64,000 bases of DNA from Nematopogon swammerdamellus (taxonomy: Eukaryota > Arthropoda > Insecta > Lepidoptera > Adelidae). The first letter of the stretch is position 1. Every line of letters begins with the position of its first letter. Under the pieces are notes generated by a model. The model was not told the DNA's origin, did no database searches, and saw only the letters and a program-made list of their open reading frames with translations. The stretch lies in assembly GCA_946902875.1 (NCBI GenBank), contig OX336348.1, forward strand, positions 11,185,741 to 11,249,740, given 5' to 3'. Below are positions 22,291 through 32,581 of the stretch, one piece after another. A program made the position numbers and the translations under genes.

Positions 22291-22574
22291 TGTAAGTACC
22301 TACGTTTCGTGTTTGGCAAGAAGGGTCTAAGCATGATTCGTTTTTAGGGCTATTTGATTAAAATGTTTTGTTCGGAGATCTTAGGAGAAAAAATGGTCCT
22401 ATAAACATATGTTTTTTTTACGTAAAGTGTTTATTTGAGTGTGTATGTAACCCTCCCGAAGTTAATGACATGGTCAGCGAAACACCTTATATACATGCGA
22501 GTGTGATTATTCTCATAGCCAGGGGTGTACTATGCAGGAAGCGCCATTCCATTACCCAGGCCACAGTAAACGAG
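22291..22574. other. Noncoding spacer
   Basis: No recognisable gene or repeat partner. Confidence 0.35.
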
Positions 22575-22709
22575 TAGGGCAACTGGAGCCCATTTTTAAA
22601 ATAACTATCTACGCTGCTCCAAGCCACCAGGGATGTCACACACAACTCACAACACTAACATTGTAGTGCGCCGTACCACAACTCACAACACTAACAGGTA
22701 GTGAGCCCA
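22575..22709. repeat. Relic of the outer edge of the giant palindrome family
   Basis: AACTGGAGCCCATTTTTAAA, ACTATCTACGCTGC, CCAGGGATGTCACA and CAACACTAACA...GTGAGCCCAT correspond to the outer arm of the palindromic insertion (42707-42790 and, inverted, 45400-45480). CACAACTCACAACACTAAC is duplicated here. The match stops where a LINE tail begins. Confidence 0.7.
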
Positions 22710-23125
22710 TTATTATTATAATTTTTTTTTTATTGCTACCGAACTGGTTGGCTCTGTCCGAGGTCGCAACCTCAAGCGCAGCCAATTTCACCCCCGAGGA
22801 GGTGCCAGTCCGGCTTGGAGGGGGACTAATGTTTCTGGGGAAAGGCTATTAACCCGCGATTTGAAGATCCGTGGATTGTAGGAGTGGGGGAAGATATTCC
22901 CTGGGAGCCCGTTCCACACCTTTGCAGTGCAGCACAAGAACGATTTAGAGAATCGTGCAGTTCGAAGAACTCTTCTGTCGACTACAAAGGGGTGTTCCGC
23001 GAGAGTATGGCGGGTTTGGCGTAGGGGAACAGGGAACAGGAGGAGGAGGGATAAGGGAAGCAAGTTCGTCAGAGCAGCGGCCATAGTAGTACCGATAAAA
23101 CAGGCTCAATGACCCAACGATACGT
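22710..23125 (-). pseudogene. 3' end of a CR1-like LINE
   Basis: In minus orientation, 23125-22788 reads the last part of the LINE protein: SLFYRYYYGRCSDELASL, then after a frame change RQTRHTLAEHPFVVDRRVLR, FLCCTAKVWNGLPGNIFPHS and the closing block to a stop at 22788. This is the same protein whose reverse transcriptase lies at 57195-58373, and here the C-terminus missing there is preserved. The 3' untranslated region ends at about 22710 in an AAT-rich simple tail. The copy is 5'-truncated to about 410 bp. It landed inside the palindrome-family relic. Confidence 0.78.
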
Positions 23126-23129
23126 TGCT

Positions 23130-23410
23130 TTAGCACGGCATCTTGTTCTTATCTCTTAGTCGCCTTTTACAACATGCATACATGCGAGATGCAGGGGGCC
23201 TATTCTTTGTAAGTACCGGCCCCACACGGTAAAAAATAACAAAACAAAAAAAATATTGTGCGGGGCGGCCATCACGGACTACAAGCGAGGGAAGTGAGAA
23301 TGTAAGTAGTGGTTGTGTACGGACAGCGTGCGCTGGCGCGCGCTTGTGTGAGTGCGAAATCGGCGCACTTGTATGAAGACGGTTAACTAGTCTGTTTAAA
23401 CTATGCCCAG
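23130..23410. repeat. Interspersed repeat plus an S unit of the palindrome family
   Basis: 23135-23232 is the TCGCCTTTTACAACATGC...CCGGCCCCACACGG repeat. 23262-23408 (CCATCACGGACTAC, GTAGTGGTTGTGTAC, GACAGCGTGCGC, GTGCGAAATCGGCGC, AACTATGCC) matches the ~140-bp unit seen at 45507-45651 and, inverted, at 44033-44163. Confidence 0.75.
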
Positions 23411-23449
23411 GCGGACTACATTTTATTTTTATTGGTATTTTGATAATTT

Positions 23450-23905
23450 GTTCATAGTACGCTAAGGGGGGGTTCTGTATCATATAGGGAGTAAAACCTA
23501 TATAAATTTTTTTGGACCTTGGGCTTTTTTTTTATGTAAAATATTTTTTTTTGTATTTAAATAAAAAAATAGGTGGTTGATTTTTATAGCCTAATCGATT
23601 CAGTTTCATAACAGTAACTAAAAAGTCTTCATTACCATTATGATGTAACACGTGTAAGTTGGTAAAAAAAATCAAATTCTTTCTATTCCATACTAATAAA
23701 ACTAAAATTGTGGCTTTTCACAATTTCTGAAGGAAATATCTATGTGTTGGAAGACTTTTTTGTTCCTGGCATGAAACTGAAACGATTAAGAAAATTTTTT
23801 TTTTTACATTTTACATAAAAAAAAAAATTTGTAAAAAAAAATATTCTTTGTTCTTCAAAAGTGATCTATTTCCGATATAGAACCCCCCCTTAGCGTACTA
23901 TGAAC
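23450..23905. mobile_element. Foldback MITE with long inverted arms
   Basis: Termini GTTCATAGTACGCTAAGGGG (23450) and its reverse complement (ending 23905) are flanked by TAATTT on both sides (23444-23449 and 23906-23911), a possible 6-bp target duplication. Arms continue inward: CCTAATCGATTCAGTTTCAT near 23590 pairs with ATGAAACTGAAACGATTAAG near 23773, and AAAAAGTCTTC pairs with GAAGACTTTTTT. The whole 456 bp can fold back. No coding sequence; superfamily unknown. Confidence 0.75.
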
Positions 23906-23911
23906 TAATTT

Positions 23912-24302
23912 TCAAAGACATCTTTCTTTTCTTTTATGTGTATTTGTGCAAAATACAATTATATGTGTGTACCATGGGTGTGGGTTTGTACCTACATACA
24001 TAGCTATGTGTAATTAAATATGTCAATAAATTAATAAATCACTCCACTACCAACCACCATGTGTGGTATATGTTCTATATTTAGTAAACTTAAGTTTACT
24101 TCAAAATTTACTAAAACTCTTTATAATTATAGTGATTCCATTGTGGTTAGCAAAGCAAGTTAGTGGTAGGTATCGCCAAATAATAACTGGTAACCCTGAG
24201 AGAGAACATCAGTATTGCACCAAGCAAAGAAGTTCGCGAGTGCAAGCCACGAGGATTTACTATCTACGTCCGGCGTGGCGACGCGCGCGCTCCGCCGCGC
24301 CA
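23912..24302. other. Noncoding DNA left of Transib
   Basis: AT-rich, then CpG-rich from 24260, where the Transib insertion target lies. No gene seen. Confidence 0.4.
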
Positions 24303-24307
24303 CGGCG

Positions 24308-24663
24308 CACAGTGGATCGAAAAACAGACTCTCATAGACATAGGAAATCATAGTAAGTAATTTTTTTAATATTCATGGTATATCTCATTTCGAGGATTAA
24401 TAAGACACTATACCTTCAGTACATGCATATAGAACGCGATTGCACGTTGCTATAATTTTTTTAAATTTTATTAGTATGGAAATAAACAATTATTCTGTCA
24501 TATTTCAGTTTGCGTTCGGTTGCCGCAAATATTACTTGCACAGTGTGGTTAACACTCTTTTTTGTAATATTTATTTAAATTTCGTTTATCTGGCAAGTCG
24601 TCGAAAGTTGACTTTTTTTGACTTTGTAAAAAAAAAAATTGTTTTGCTTTTCCGTCTAGTTTA
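24308..24663. repeat. Left terminal inverted repeat of Transib element
   Basis: Pairs with 27411-27766 over its full length (for example ATTAATAAGACACTATACC, GCGATTGCACGTTGC, GGCAAGTCGTCGAAAG and GCTTTTCCGTCTAGTTT). A second CACAGTG occurs inside it at 24539-24545, and the matching position of the right repeat has the reverse complement. Confidence 0.92.
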
Positions 24664-24704
24664 ACACCAGAAGCAAAGTAGTTTACATAACTAGCGACAT
24701 GCCA

Positions 24705-24975
24705 TAGCTATAAAAAGTTCAGTGTATGCAACTACAGCGCGACTGCACGTTGTTATATATTTTAAAATCTTATTACTATGGAGAAATAACGAAATTATAT
24801 TTCAATGTGTGTTCGGTTGGCCCAAATATTAATTACACAGTGTGATTAACACTTTTTTTGTCATATTTATTCAAATTGCGTTTATCTCACAAGTCGTCAA
24901 AAGTCGTCAAAGTTCTTTTTTTCACTTTGAAAAAAGTCTTGTTTAGTTTAGACTAGTTTACAATATATTTTACTT
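24705..24975. repeat. Diverged third copy of the Transib terminal repeat, direct orientation
   Basis: GCGACTGCACGTTG, TTATTACTATGGAGAAATAA, GTGTTCGGTTGGCCC, CACAGTGTGATTAACAC and CAAGTCGTCAAAAG follow the order of the inner two-thirds of the left terminal repeat (24430-24663) with roughly a tenth or more of bases changed by eye. It also includes CACAGTG. Confidence 0.8.
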
Positions 24976-25877
24976 AACTAGCGACATCCCACAACAGTAA
25001 AATGACAAAAATAATCAAATTAATTATTCCAATTGATAATAGGCAAGAAATTGCATACAATTTAAATAAACTTAATAATACCTAATACCCTGGCAAAAAT
25101 AATTATTGATTGTATGAAGTTTCACCAACATGTAAGGCCATGTTGGTATCATCATTATGTATTCTTTATTCATTATCCTTAAGGTAGTACACTACACTCG
25201 GATTCGTCTAAAAATAAATGTTAAAATTTACTACCAGTTCGAAAAAGTAGGCCCAATATAAGGCAAACACAACTTGCATATCTATTTGCTAGTTTCTACG
25301 TATTAGCGTATTAGGACGTACTAAAACGCTGTCAAGTTATTTGTGCATCGGTATTCAAATAATTTATTTTTTGGAAAGTCCGTTATATTATAGCGCGACA
25401 ATAAACGAGTTCTCGGAAGTGATAAGCAGTGATCGGTATTTCGGGCGCCATTGCAGGGCCGAATTGTGAGAAAAATTTTTTTTTTTTTTATTTTACCATT
25501 TTATGGTACATAATGTTACAAACTGCCTCAAATGTATTTTAAATTGTTTATCGTTACACTTACACGAGTAAACGTTGTTCTTAAATATGTTTTCCAGATT
25601 TTCTCGAAAAAAATAGCCTTTCGGAAAACAACTATAAATTTGGTAAAATTTTAATGGAATCATGTAGATGGTAAAAAAATCAGGCACTTTTGTTATTATA
25701 TGTTATTATATGAAATGACGCCCAAAAACCGATCACTGGTGATAAGACAATACCGCTCGGTCAACACATGCTTGCGGGCAATTGCTTGTTCAGTCGTGTT
25801 TCAGTGCTCTCTGCTGTCTGAAGTGTTTTATTTCCCGTTCGAAGCGTTTACGTGCATTTTCGCTTTTAAATCTTAAA

Positions 25878-27365
25878 ATGGAGCAGGGTCTCGTGAATAA
25901 TATTGACTTGTTTTTACTTTTGAAATCAACTGGTAAACAATCAGATGATAATGCACTTTTTAGCCTTATTATTATACGTATGTGTTTAAAGCTATCGGAC
26001 ACGGACAGTGGTGTTATAAAAGAGTTTCTAAGACGATTTAGTATAAGCGTAGTGAAAAAGTGGAAAGCTTCAGGTTCTAAACTTGAAATATTTTTTCAAT
26101 CATACCGTGAGTGGTTAGAGACACAAATAGAATGGCCAATTAGTGTGAAAGAGAACTTTCTTGTAACTAGTTCTCCGACTCTCGAAGAAGTTGCAGTGAC
26201 ACCGACAACATCAACGTCCTTCGTTGGGACTTCAACTGCACAATTACAAGAGCATTTTACCAAGCAGAAGAAGAGGACGACCGAAGACTTTCCGTCAACG
26301 AGTTCTGCGACTGATGAAGTAGTTGCAATGACGTCGCCACCAACATCATCGTCCTCCACTGGGTCTTCAACTCCACGGAAGCAATTTCAAGAGCTTTCTA
26401 GCAAGCAGAAGAAGAGAAGGACCGAAGACTTTCCTTCAACGAGTTCTGCGACTGTTGAAGTAGTTGCAATATCGTCGCCACCAACATCATCGTACTCCAT
26501 TGGGTCTTCAACTCCGCGGAAGAAATTTCAAGAGCTTTCTAGCAAGCAGAAGAAGAGAAGGACTGAAAGAGCTCTGCGTGATTATAGCCTCGAAGAATTG
26601 GTTTTCGCAACAGCAAGAAAGGCAAGTGAAATAGGAAATGACTATTTTTCTCAAATATTAGATTATTTGTCAAAGAATCCTGAAGAAATGAAAAACGTCC
26701 TTGAGTATTGCAAAAAGTCGAAGAAAACCACAGCAATGTCTCCCGAAAAAGCTTTAGGAATATCTGTTTCTTTAAAGTTGTCAAAATGGCAATTCATAAC
26801 ATTACGAGAAGCAGCGATCGAACAGGGCTATAATATTTTTCCATCGTATTATAAGTTACAGCAGGCAAAGTTAGAATGTTATCCACCAAAAGAAGCAATA
26901 AACATCACAGACACTGGCGCAAAAATAAGGCTTTCAATCACTTCTAGACCTAACAGTGAAAAGAATATTAAAATTAACACGTATTAATGTTAAAAATAGC
27001 ACACTGACTTTAACGAGTAAATGGGGGTTTGACGGGGCTTCAAGCCAAAGTATGTATAAACAAAGATACGAGGAAGATACACTGAACACGATGACTCTAG
27101 TGTGTTTATGTCGTGTCTTGTTCCACTAAAGTTAAGCTGCGATGATGATAAAGCCCTTTGGGAGAACCCTAAACCGTCCTCTACCTTTTTCTGTCGTCCC
27201 ATACGATTTGACTTCATAAAAGAAAGTGAATTAGTTGTGTTGAAAACCAAACATGAGATGGACGAAGAAATAAAAACGTTGTTACCAAGTTGTTACCAGT
27301 GTGTGAAAGCAATACCGTGCGTCATGAACTAATTATGACTATGATCGATGGTAAAGTGTGTACTT
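25878..27365 (+). pseudogene. Transib transposase (RAG1-related), frameshifted and 3'-truncated
   Basis: The first frame is open from an AAAATGG start (25878) to 26987. Residues about 120-235 (26240-26560) are a serine/threonine-rich tandem repeat of 47 codons with basic KQKKRR clusters (nuclear-localisation-like). Then comes the conserved pre-catalytic block ALGISVSLKLSKWQF, ...YKLQQAKLECYP. A shift near 26940 leads to LTVKRILKL and then WGFDGASSQSMYKQRYEED, whose aspartate (codon 27031-27033) should be the first catalytic residue. A second shift near 27085 leads to FMSCLVPLKL, ENPKPSSTFFCRPIRF. A third near 27300 leads to MTMIDGKVC with the second catalytic aspartate (27347-27349). Everything after about 27365, including the third acidic residue, is deleted up to the right terminal repeat. 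Confidence 0.82.
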
Positions 27366-27771
27366 ATTATTAACTAGATTAAATATTGAATATTAAACTA
27401 AATTAGTATTAAACTAGACGGAAAAGCAAAAAAAAATATTTTTTTTTTCAACGTCAAAAAAAGTCAACTTTCGACGACTTGCCAGATAAACGAAATTTAA
27501 ATAAATATTACAAAAAAGAGTGTTAACCACACTGTGCAATTAATATTTGCGGCAACCGAACGCAAACTGAAATATGACTGAATAATTGTTTATTTCCATA
27601 CTAATAAAATTTTAAAAAATTATAGCAACGTGCAATCGCGTTCTATGTGCATGTACTGAAGGTATAGTGTCTTATTAATCCTCGAAATGAGGTATACCAT
27701 GAATATAAAAAAAATTACTTACTATGATTTCCTATGTCTATGAGAGTCTGTTTTCGATCCACTGTGCGGCG

Positions 27772-27939
27772 GCGGCGGCGGCGTCGAGTTCGCGGGACGA
27801 ACCGCCGCGGTCGGCAGGCAGTCTCAAACTAAGGCAGGAGATTATTTTGATTGGCTAGTGAGTGCGAAATGGTGGCATTTGGCACGGACAAATCAGAGAG
27901 CCAGAACTGACTTCTGACCAGGGACGTGCGGCCCCTTAA
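27772..27939. other. CpG-rich flank of the Transib target
   Basis: GGCGGCGGCGGCG then CGAGTTCGCGGGACGAACC. No gene or repeat partner seen. Confidence 0.35.
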
Positions 27940-28190
27940 TTTGTCCCTTCCCTCCTAATCTTACTTGGTGGTAGGGTTTAACCCGCCCGGGTTGGTACCA
28001 CCGCACTGAATGCAACGTCGGTCGAAACGGCTATGTAAATAGTTTGTGTTTTCCAACCAGTTCAGTGTAGCCGCCACGATCAAAGGGGAAAGCACTGACA
28101 TGGCACCTAGTTCACCCGATGTTATGGGCTGACATCACGAACGTTGTAGGTGATGTAGCCAACCGACACGGTTGGCTACATCACCGACAT
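27940..28190 (+). mobile_element. 3' two-thirds of a SINE with a palindromic end
   Basis: Matches the body of the SINE at 19444 from CCCTTCCCTCCTAATC to GATGTAGCCAACCG. The expected GTCAGTTTCCAT end is replaced by an inverted repetition: GGTGATGTAGCCAACCG, ACA, CGGTTGGCTACATCACC (28149-28185), then an A-run. Confidence 0.85.
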
Positions 28191-28367
28191 AAAAAAAAAA
28201 TTGTACAGCGCTTTACTGTCGAAAACAGTGACCAATGACCATGTACTCATGTACTTAATAGATGGCGCTAGGAGTAATGACGGCGAACTCGGCCGAGAAA
28301 GCAGTTTATGTTGGGAACTGACAGAACTCACCATGATGGAGATATTAATTTGATTATTATAAACTAG
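28191..28367. other. Short noncoding spacer
   Basis: No recognised content. Confidence 0.3.
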
Positions 28368-29092
28368 CTTTTGCCCGCGGCTTCGCTCGCGTGAATTTCG
28401 TATTTCAAAGGAAGAAAGTAAGTAACTAAGGCCGATCTGCGTTTAGGTAAACAATAAAACTTCTCAACTAAAGTAAGTAACTAACGGTGAGGCTTCAGGC
28501 TGAGCTGCATTCTGGACGAAAATACACCTTTTTGAAGAAAGTAAGTAATTGAGGGCGAGGCCGAAGGCCGAGCTGCGTTCAGGAAGACTAAAAAACTTCT
28601 TAATGAAAGTAAGTAACTGAGGGCGAGGCCGAAGGCCGAGCTGCGGTCAGGGAGACGATAACCTTTGCGAAGAAAATAAGTAACAGAGGGCGAGGCCGAA
28701 GGCCGAGCTGCGTTCAGGAAGACCATAAACCTTCTCGAAGAAAGTAAGTAACTAAGGGCTAGGCCGAAGGCCGAGCTGCGTTCAGGAAGACTAAACCTTC
28801 TCGATGAAAGTAAGTAACTGAGGGCGAGGCCGAAGGCCGAGCTGCGGTTAGGAAGACGATAACCTTTTCGAAGAAAGTAAGTAACAGAGGGCGAGGCCGA
28901 AGGCCGAGCTGCGTTCAGGAATACTACAAACCTTTTCGAAGAAATCAAGTAATTGAGGGCGAGGCCGAAGGCCGAGCTGCGTTCAGGAAGACTAAAAACC
29001 GTCTTGAAGAAAGTATGTAACTATCGCCCATAGTTACTGTCAACGTCTTCCAGGATACAGCCCGGCCTTCAGTCACGCCCTTAGTTACGTAG
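28368..29092. mobile_element. Helitron-like terminus with 60-70-bp satellite, block 1
   Basis: On the plus strand the block begins CTAGCTTTTGCCCGCGG, so the opposite strand ends ...GGGCAAAAGCTAG followed by T. Then come TCGCTCGCGTGAATTTCG and about seven units with the core GAGGCCGAAGGCCGAGCTGCG, spaced 66-70 bp, each with TTCAGGAAGAC and GAAAGTAAGTAACT. It ends with the recurring tail TAACTATCGCCCATAGTTAC and TCCAGGATACAGCCCGGCC. A CTAG end, a GC-rich near-terminal segment and A/T flanks are Helitron traits; the family call is inference. Frames through the satellite are not genes. Confidence 0.6.
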
Positions 29093-30385
29093 TGTCACGT
29101 AGTGCGGGGCCCTGACCCCTCGCTACGTATGATCGTCTTCCATTTAGGCCAAGCTCCCCTGTAAAAACTAACTTACTATGTATTATACCGTCAACCTCCG
29201 GCGGCACCGACCTATCGTAGGATCCCGTCGCCTAACGTCGACCACTCCGGTTCGCGCGGACGTACGGATCCCCCGCCGCCGTGCGCATGGAGTGATGGCG
29301 GGAGGCGAGGTTATATAAACTCGGGCGCGCGGCTGTCGGTCACTTTAGTCCTACCGCAGCCGCCCCGACTACACCTCCTGCCATCTACTCCAGCACCCGC
29401 GGCGGAGGCCGCCTGCTGCTCCGGTATTTAATCTTTTATTCTTAAGTAACTTTCTCATACTTACTATTCCTCCCTGCTTGCTTGCTTAACCTGATACTGC
29501 TCACGATTGCTTCTCCTTGTCTCCCGTGCACGTGGTATTAGCCTCACTGCCACGTGCCGGCCCTTACTGTAATTACTGTACCGCGGTTGGTAATCTGCCT
29601 TCCAGCCGCGGGTGCTTCGGCGGGGGCTCGCCTCAGGGCTCGCCGCCGCTCTTCTGTGACCAATGCTTCGGCGGGGGCTCGCCTCAGGGCTCGCCGCCGC
29701 TCTTCTGTGAATGCTGCTTCGGCGGGGGGCTCGCCTTAGAGCTCGCCGCCGCTCATCTGTGAACTACTACCGCTTCGGTGGAGGCTCGCCTCTCGGCTCG
29801 CCTGCTGCGCTGCTGTACGTCGCTTCGGCCCGGGCTTGCCTTCTTGGTTCACCCCGCCGCTACTGCCTGCCGGTGCCGGGACTCTGCCCGGCCCGGCCAC
29901 GTGTGAGACCGCGTCCACACAGTCTTGCCGACCTACGGCAAGGCCTTCTGCTGCTCCAGAAGAAGCCGCTGCACGGCCTACGGCGGGTGCGCCTACCGCT
30001 CCCACCGCACCTCGAAGCCTGGCTTCACATACCTGCAACTTTCCCGGACCTACCGGGGAGATCCTCGCCACAGCATTGAAGATAAGTGCTGTGCAACGGA
30101 CTCCAGATACTCTCGCTTCGATTGCTTAGCCGTCAAATCAGGCCCCATCAAGACAAGAACTAAACTCTATAACTGTACTACGATAACTACCGCCCCACGG
30201 TCTAGCTCTGTAATTAGAACATAAGAACTATACTTAATAAAATTGTTACAATAGAACTAGATCGTCTCGTCATTGACTTCTCCCTTCCCAAGATCCAGAT
30301 ACCATGCGGGGTCAGAACCCGAGCCTGTAACCACTGAGAGACTAATTGCGCACCTAACCAGGGTCACGCTCTGTAAGGTGTGACA
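29093..30385 (+). repeat. 5' LTR of the LARD-like element
   Basis: TG...CA ends with the inverted TGTCAC/GTGACA. A TATATAAA box lies at 29312-29319 and an AATAAA signal at 30237-30242, giving a U3-R-U5 layout with a long transcribed R. A GC-rich 51-bp tandem repeat (GCTTCGGCGGGGGCTCGCC core) occupies about 29619-29790. Frames here recur identically in the 3' LTR and are not genes. Confidence 0.9.
29311..29345 (+). promoter_or_regulatory. LTR core promoter
   Basis: GGTTATATAAACTCGGGCGC gives a strong TATA box; transcription would be expected to begin about 30 bp downstream, near TGTCGGTCACTTTAG. The same promoter is repeated at 36820-36855 in the 3' LTR. Confidence 0.6.
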
Positions 30386-32581
30386 TTGGCTACCCAACGT
30401 GCGGGGCCTAACCCGTTCTACCGAACTCACTTTTAAACTGTCCCTCTCGGTGGTTTACAGGTCATGGATGGATCTGGGAAGTCATGACGAGACAAACTGT
30501 AACTTTTTGTGATCAACTTCTTTCATCACCTTAAGATAGGAACTTAAAATCTTGTAAGAGCCAAGGCAAGCAATTCTGAGAGTTTCGGAATCACGTAACT
30601 TACTAACTATTATTACTAGGTGCTTTGTGCTAACTCGCAAATCATCGCTTTGTTGCTATTCTGAAGGTAACTACCTAACAATTGTGCAAAAATATCTACC
30701 TAACCATATTTTTCACAGGCGCCCATTCTCTCGACTTCTAAACTCATATATTTAATCTATTTGCTTTGTATACTTTTGTACACCCACGTTTCGTCCGGAA
30801 GACTCGCCACGCTTCTGCCGAGCTTCACGCTGCCTACACTCCCATAAACTGTAAACGAATAAAATACCTAAAACAATCTACTTGTTTTTCTTCTGTATAG
30901 ATTCCTACAAACTGTAGGAATCTACCTCCATCTGTAATACATTGCGTGTTAGCGGAACGTACGAGCAACTTCGACGAGCAAGCGGAACGCCGACGCCGTG
31001 AATTTCATTCGTGCGTGTGCGTTTTGTGACTAGCGAAACTGCATCTTCACTAGGCTCGTCGCTCTAAGGTCCGTATTCTAAAGTGTTCTATTCTGTGCAA
31101 ATTGTGTGTAAACGAGTCCCTTTCCACTAACGAAAAATTAACTAATTTTCGAGCTAATTCATTTTATCGCCCTATGCGATTTGGATAGCTACGGAACCTT
31201 CTAGCCCCTCGTTAGACTCCTCCGTCGCTACTTGCCACAAAAAAAAAAAACCCTGAAAAAAACATTTATAAATTTCTACCTAAAGAGTAATTTCATTGCT
31301 AAAAAGTTAATTCTCTGCTTATTGTGTACCGTGGGAATTTTTGGTCCTACCGCCGATATTTGCGTGTTCCGACGAAGCCGAGCCGCTCCGCTCCGCCGGG
31401 GTATTTCCATGAAACGTAGGACCGCGAGAGCCGAGAATACCTACATTTGGGCGTGGGATTGTTTCGTCGGAAATTTCCGTGTTGTTCGCGCGTTCGCCAT
31501 GCGGTGCATGGAATCTTCCGCTGGGACATTATACCTAATCTCCCACGGACATTAGGGTTGCACTCGACAACTACCTACTCGCATATATACTAGTATCGTC
31601 GCGACTTAGCTGTGATAATAACCTACCGGGACTTAGTTACTTACTACCTACTGCCCACTTTTGCTTAAATTAGTTTAACCTTTGGAAACTAAACTTCTTC
31701 TAGTAGGAATAAATACCTACCTTTGACAAAATAGTTTGATAGACTTAACTTCTTTCGTTTACGAATGCCTAACTACCTCTGATTAATAGTTCAAGTAACT
31801 TAACTTATCTCTTTATGGATACTTACCTACCGTCGTGAATAATTCAATTTAACTTCGATCTTTCGGATAGGTACCTGCTTGTCCGAGGAGTTAATTAGTT
31901 TTTTTTTAAACTCCATTTCTTTCTTTGTGTTTTTTTTTGTTTTCGGGCCACATACCTGCGCGGGCCCGGGCCGGTATACCGTCTGCTAGCTGGTCTCGGG
32001 TGTCGAACCTTCGGCCCTTTGCTACCAAAGGCCGAGTAGGCTCTTATGTGGCCGATCTGAATTAAAAATTATTATCCTCCCGGCCGGTTCCGGAAGGACT
32101 AACGACCCACTGGTCACGGGGCGGAACCTTCCGCACCGCTTTACCCTACTGATACTTCCGGGGTCCCTCTGATCCCTCTAAGGGCTATCCCTTATCGCGG
32201 GACCTACACCTAGGTACCATGTCCCTGCGAACGTTCAACTTACCTCATAGGGAGGAACTCGACTGCAAGGCGTGCCTTATAGGCAACTGGAGCGTGGGAC
32301 GTTCACGAAACTTTATACCTGCGTGCGAGACTACTGCGGGGCCGACCTGGCTCCACTAGGGCCAGCTGTCGTCCCCCCCTCTTGGTTCTACCTTGAGCTT
32401 GGCCATCTGCCTAGCACACTCGCGCACAAGGCTACTTCATTTACTTCTTACTCTAAGGAAGCGAAATGTTACTAACTAGTATCGGTACTCTTCTGGTTAC
32501 CTACTGAAAAGGATCTATCCTTTCCCCTTCTTCCCCGGCCGGCACACACGGTGCGCCAGCGGGGGAAAGAGAAAAATATAA

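Larger units (their letters stand above)
24308..27766 (+). mobile_element. Transib-superfamily DNA transposon, decayed internally but with intact ends
   Basis: The element starts CACAGTGGATCG and ends CGATCCACTGTG. It is flanked by CGGCG on both sides (24303-24307 and 27767-27771), a 5-bp GC-rich target duplication as expected for Transib. The two terminal inverted repeats are 356 bp each (24308-24663 and 27411-27766), differ by few substitutions and have equal length. The interior holds a frameshifted transposase with recognisable catalytic blocks. Transib transposase is the known relative of the RAG1 core, and CACAGTG equals the heptamer of the V(D)J recombination signal. Transib ends are usually described as short, so 356 bp is unusual. 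Total length 3459 bp. It cannot encode a working transposase. Confidence 0.88.

Noticed and set aside
28481..28948. Repeated peptide frames (NAARPSAS and SSAFGLALSYLL blocks) in the satellite, also at 39813-40156, 41524-41718 and 46999-48107
   Set aside because: The units vary in length and reading frame, show no start context, and the same peptides arise wherever the satellite occurs.
29517..30224. Several frames of about 60-122 codons in the LTR, repeated exactly at 37025-37732
   Set aside because: They lie wholly inside LTRs with GC-rich tandem repeats; overlapping frames on both strands and no domain.
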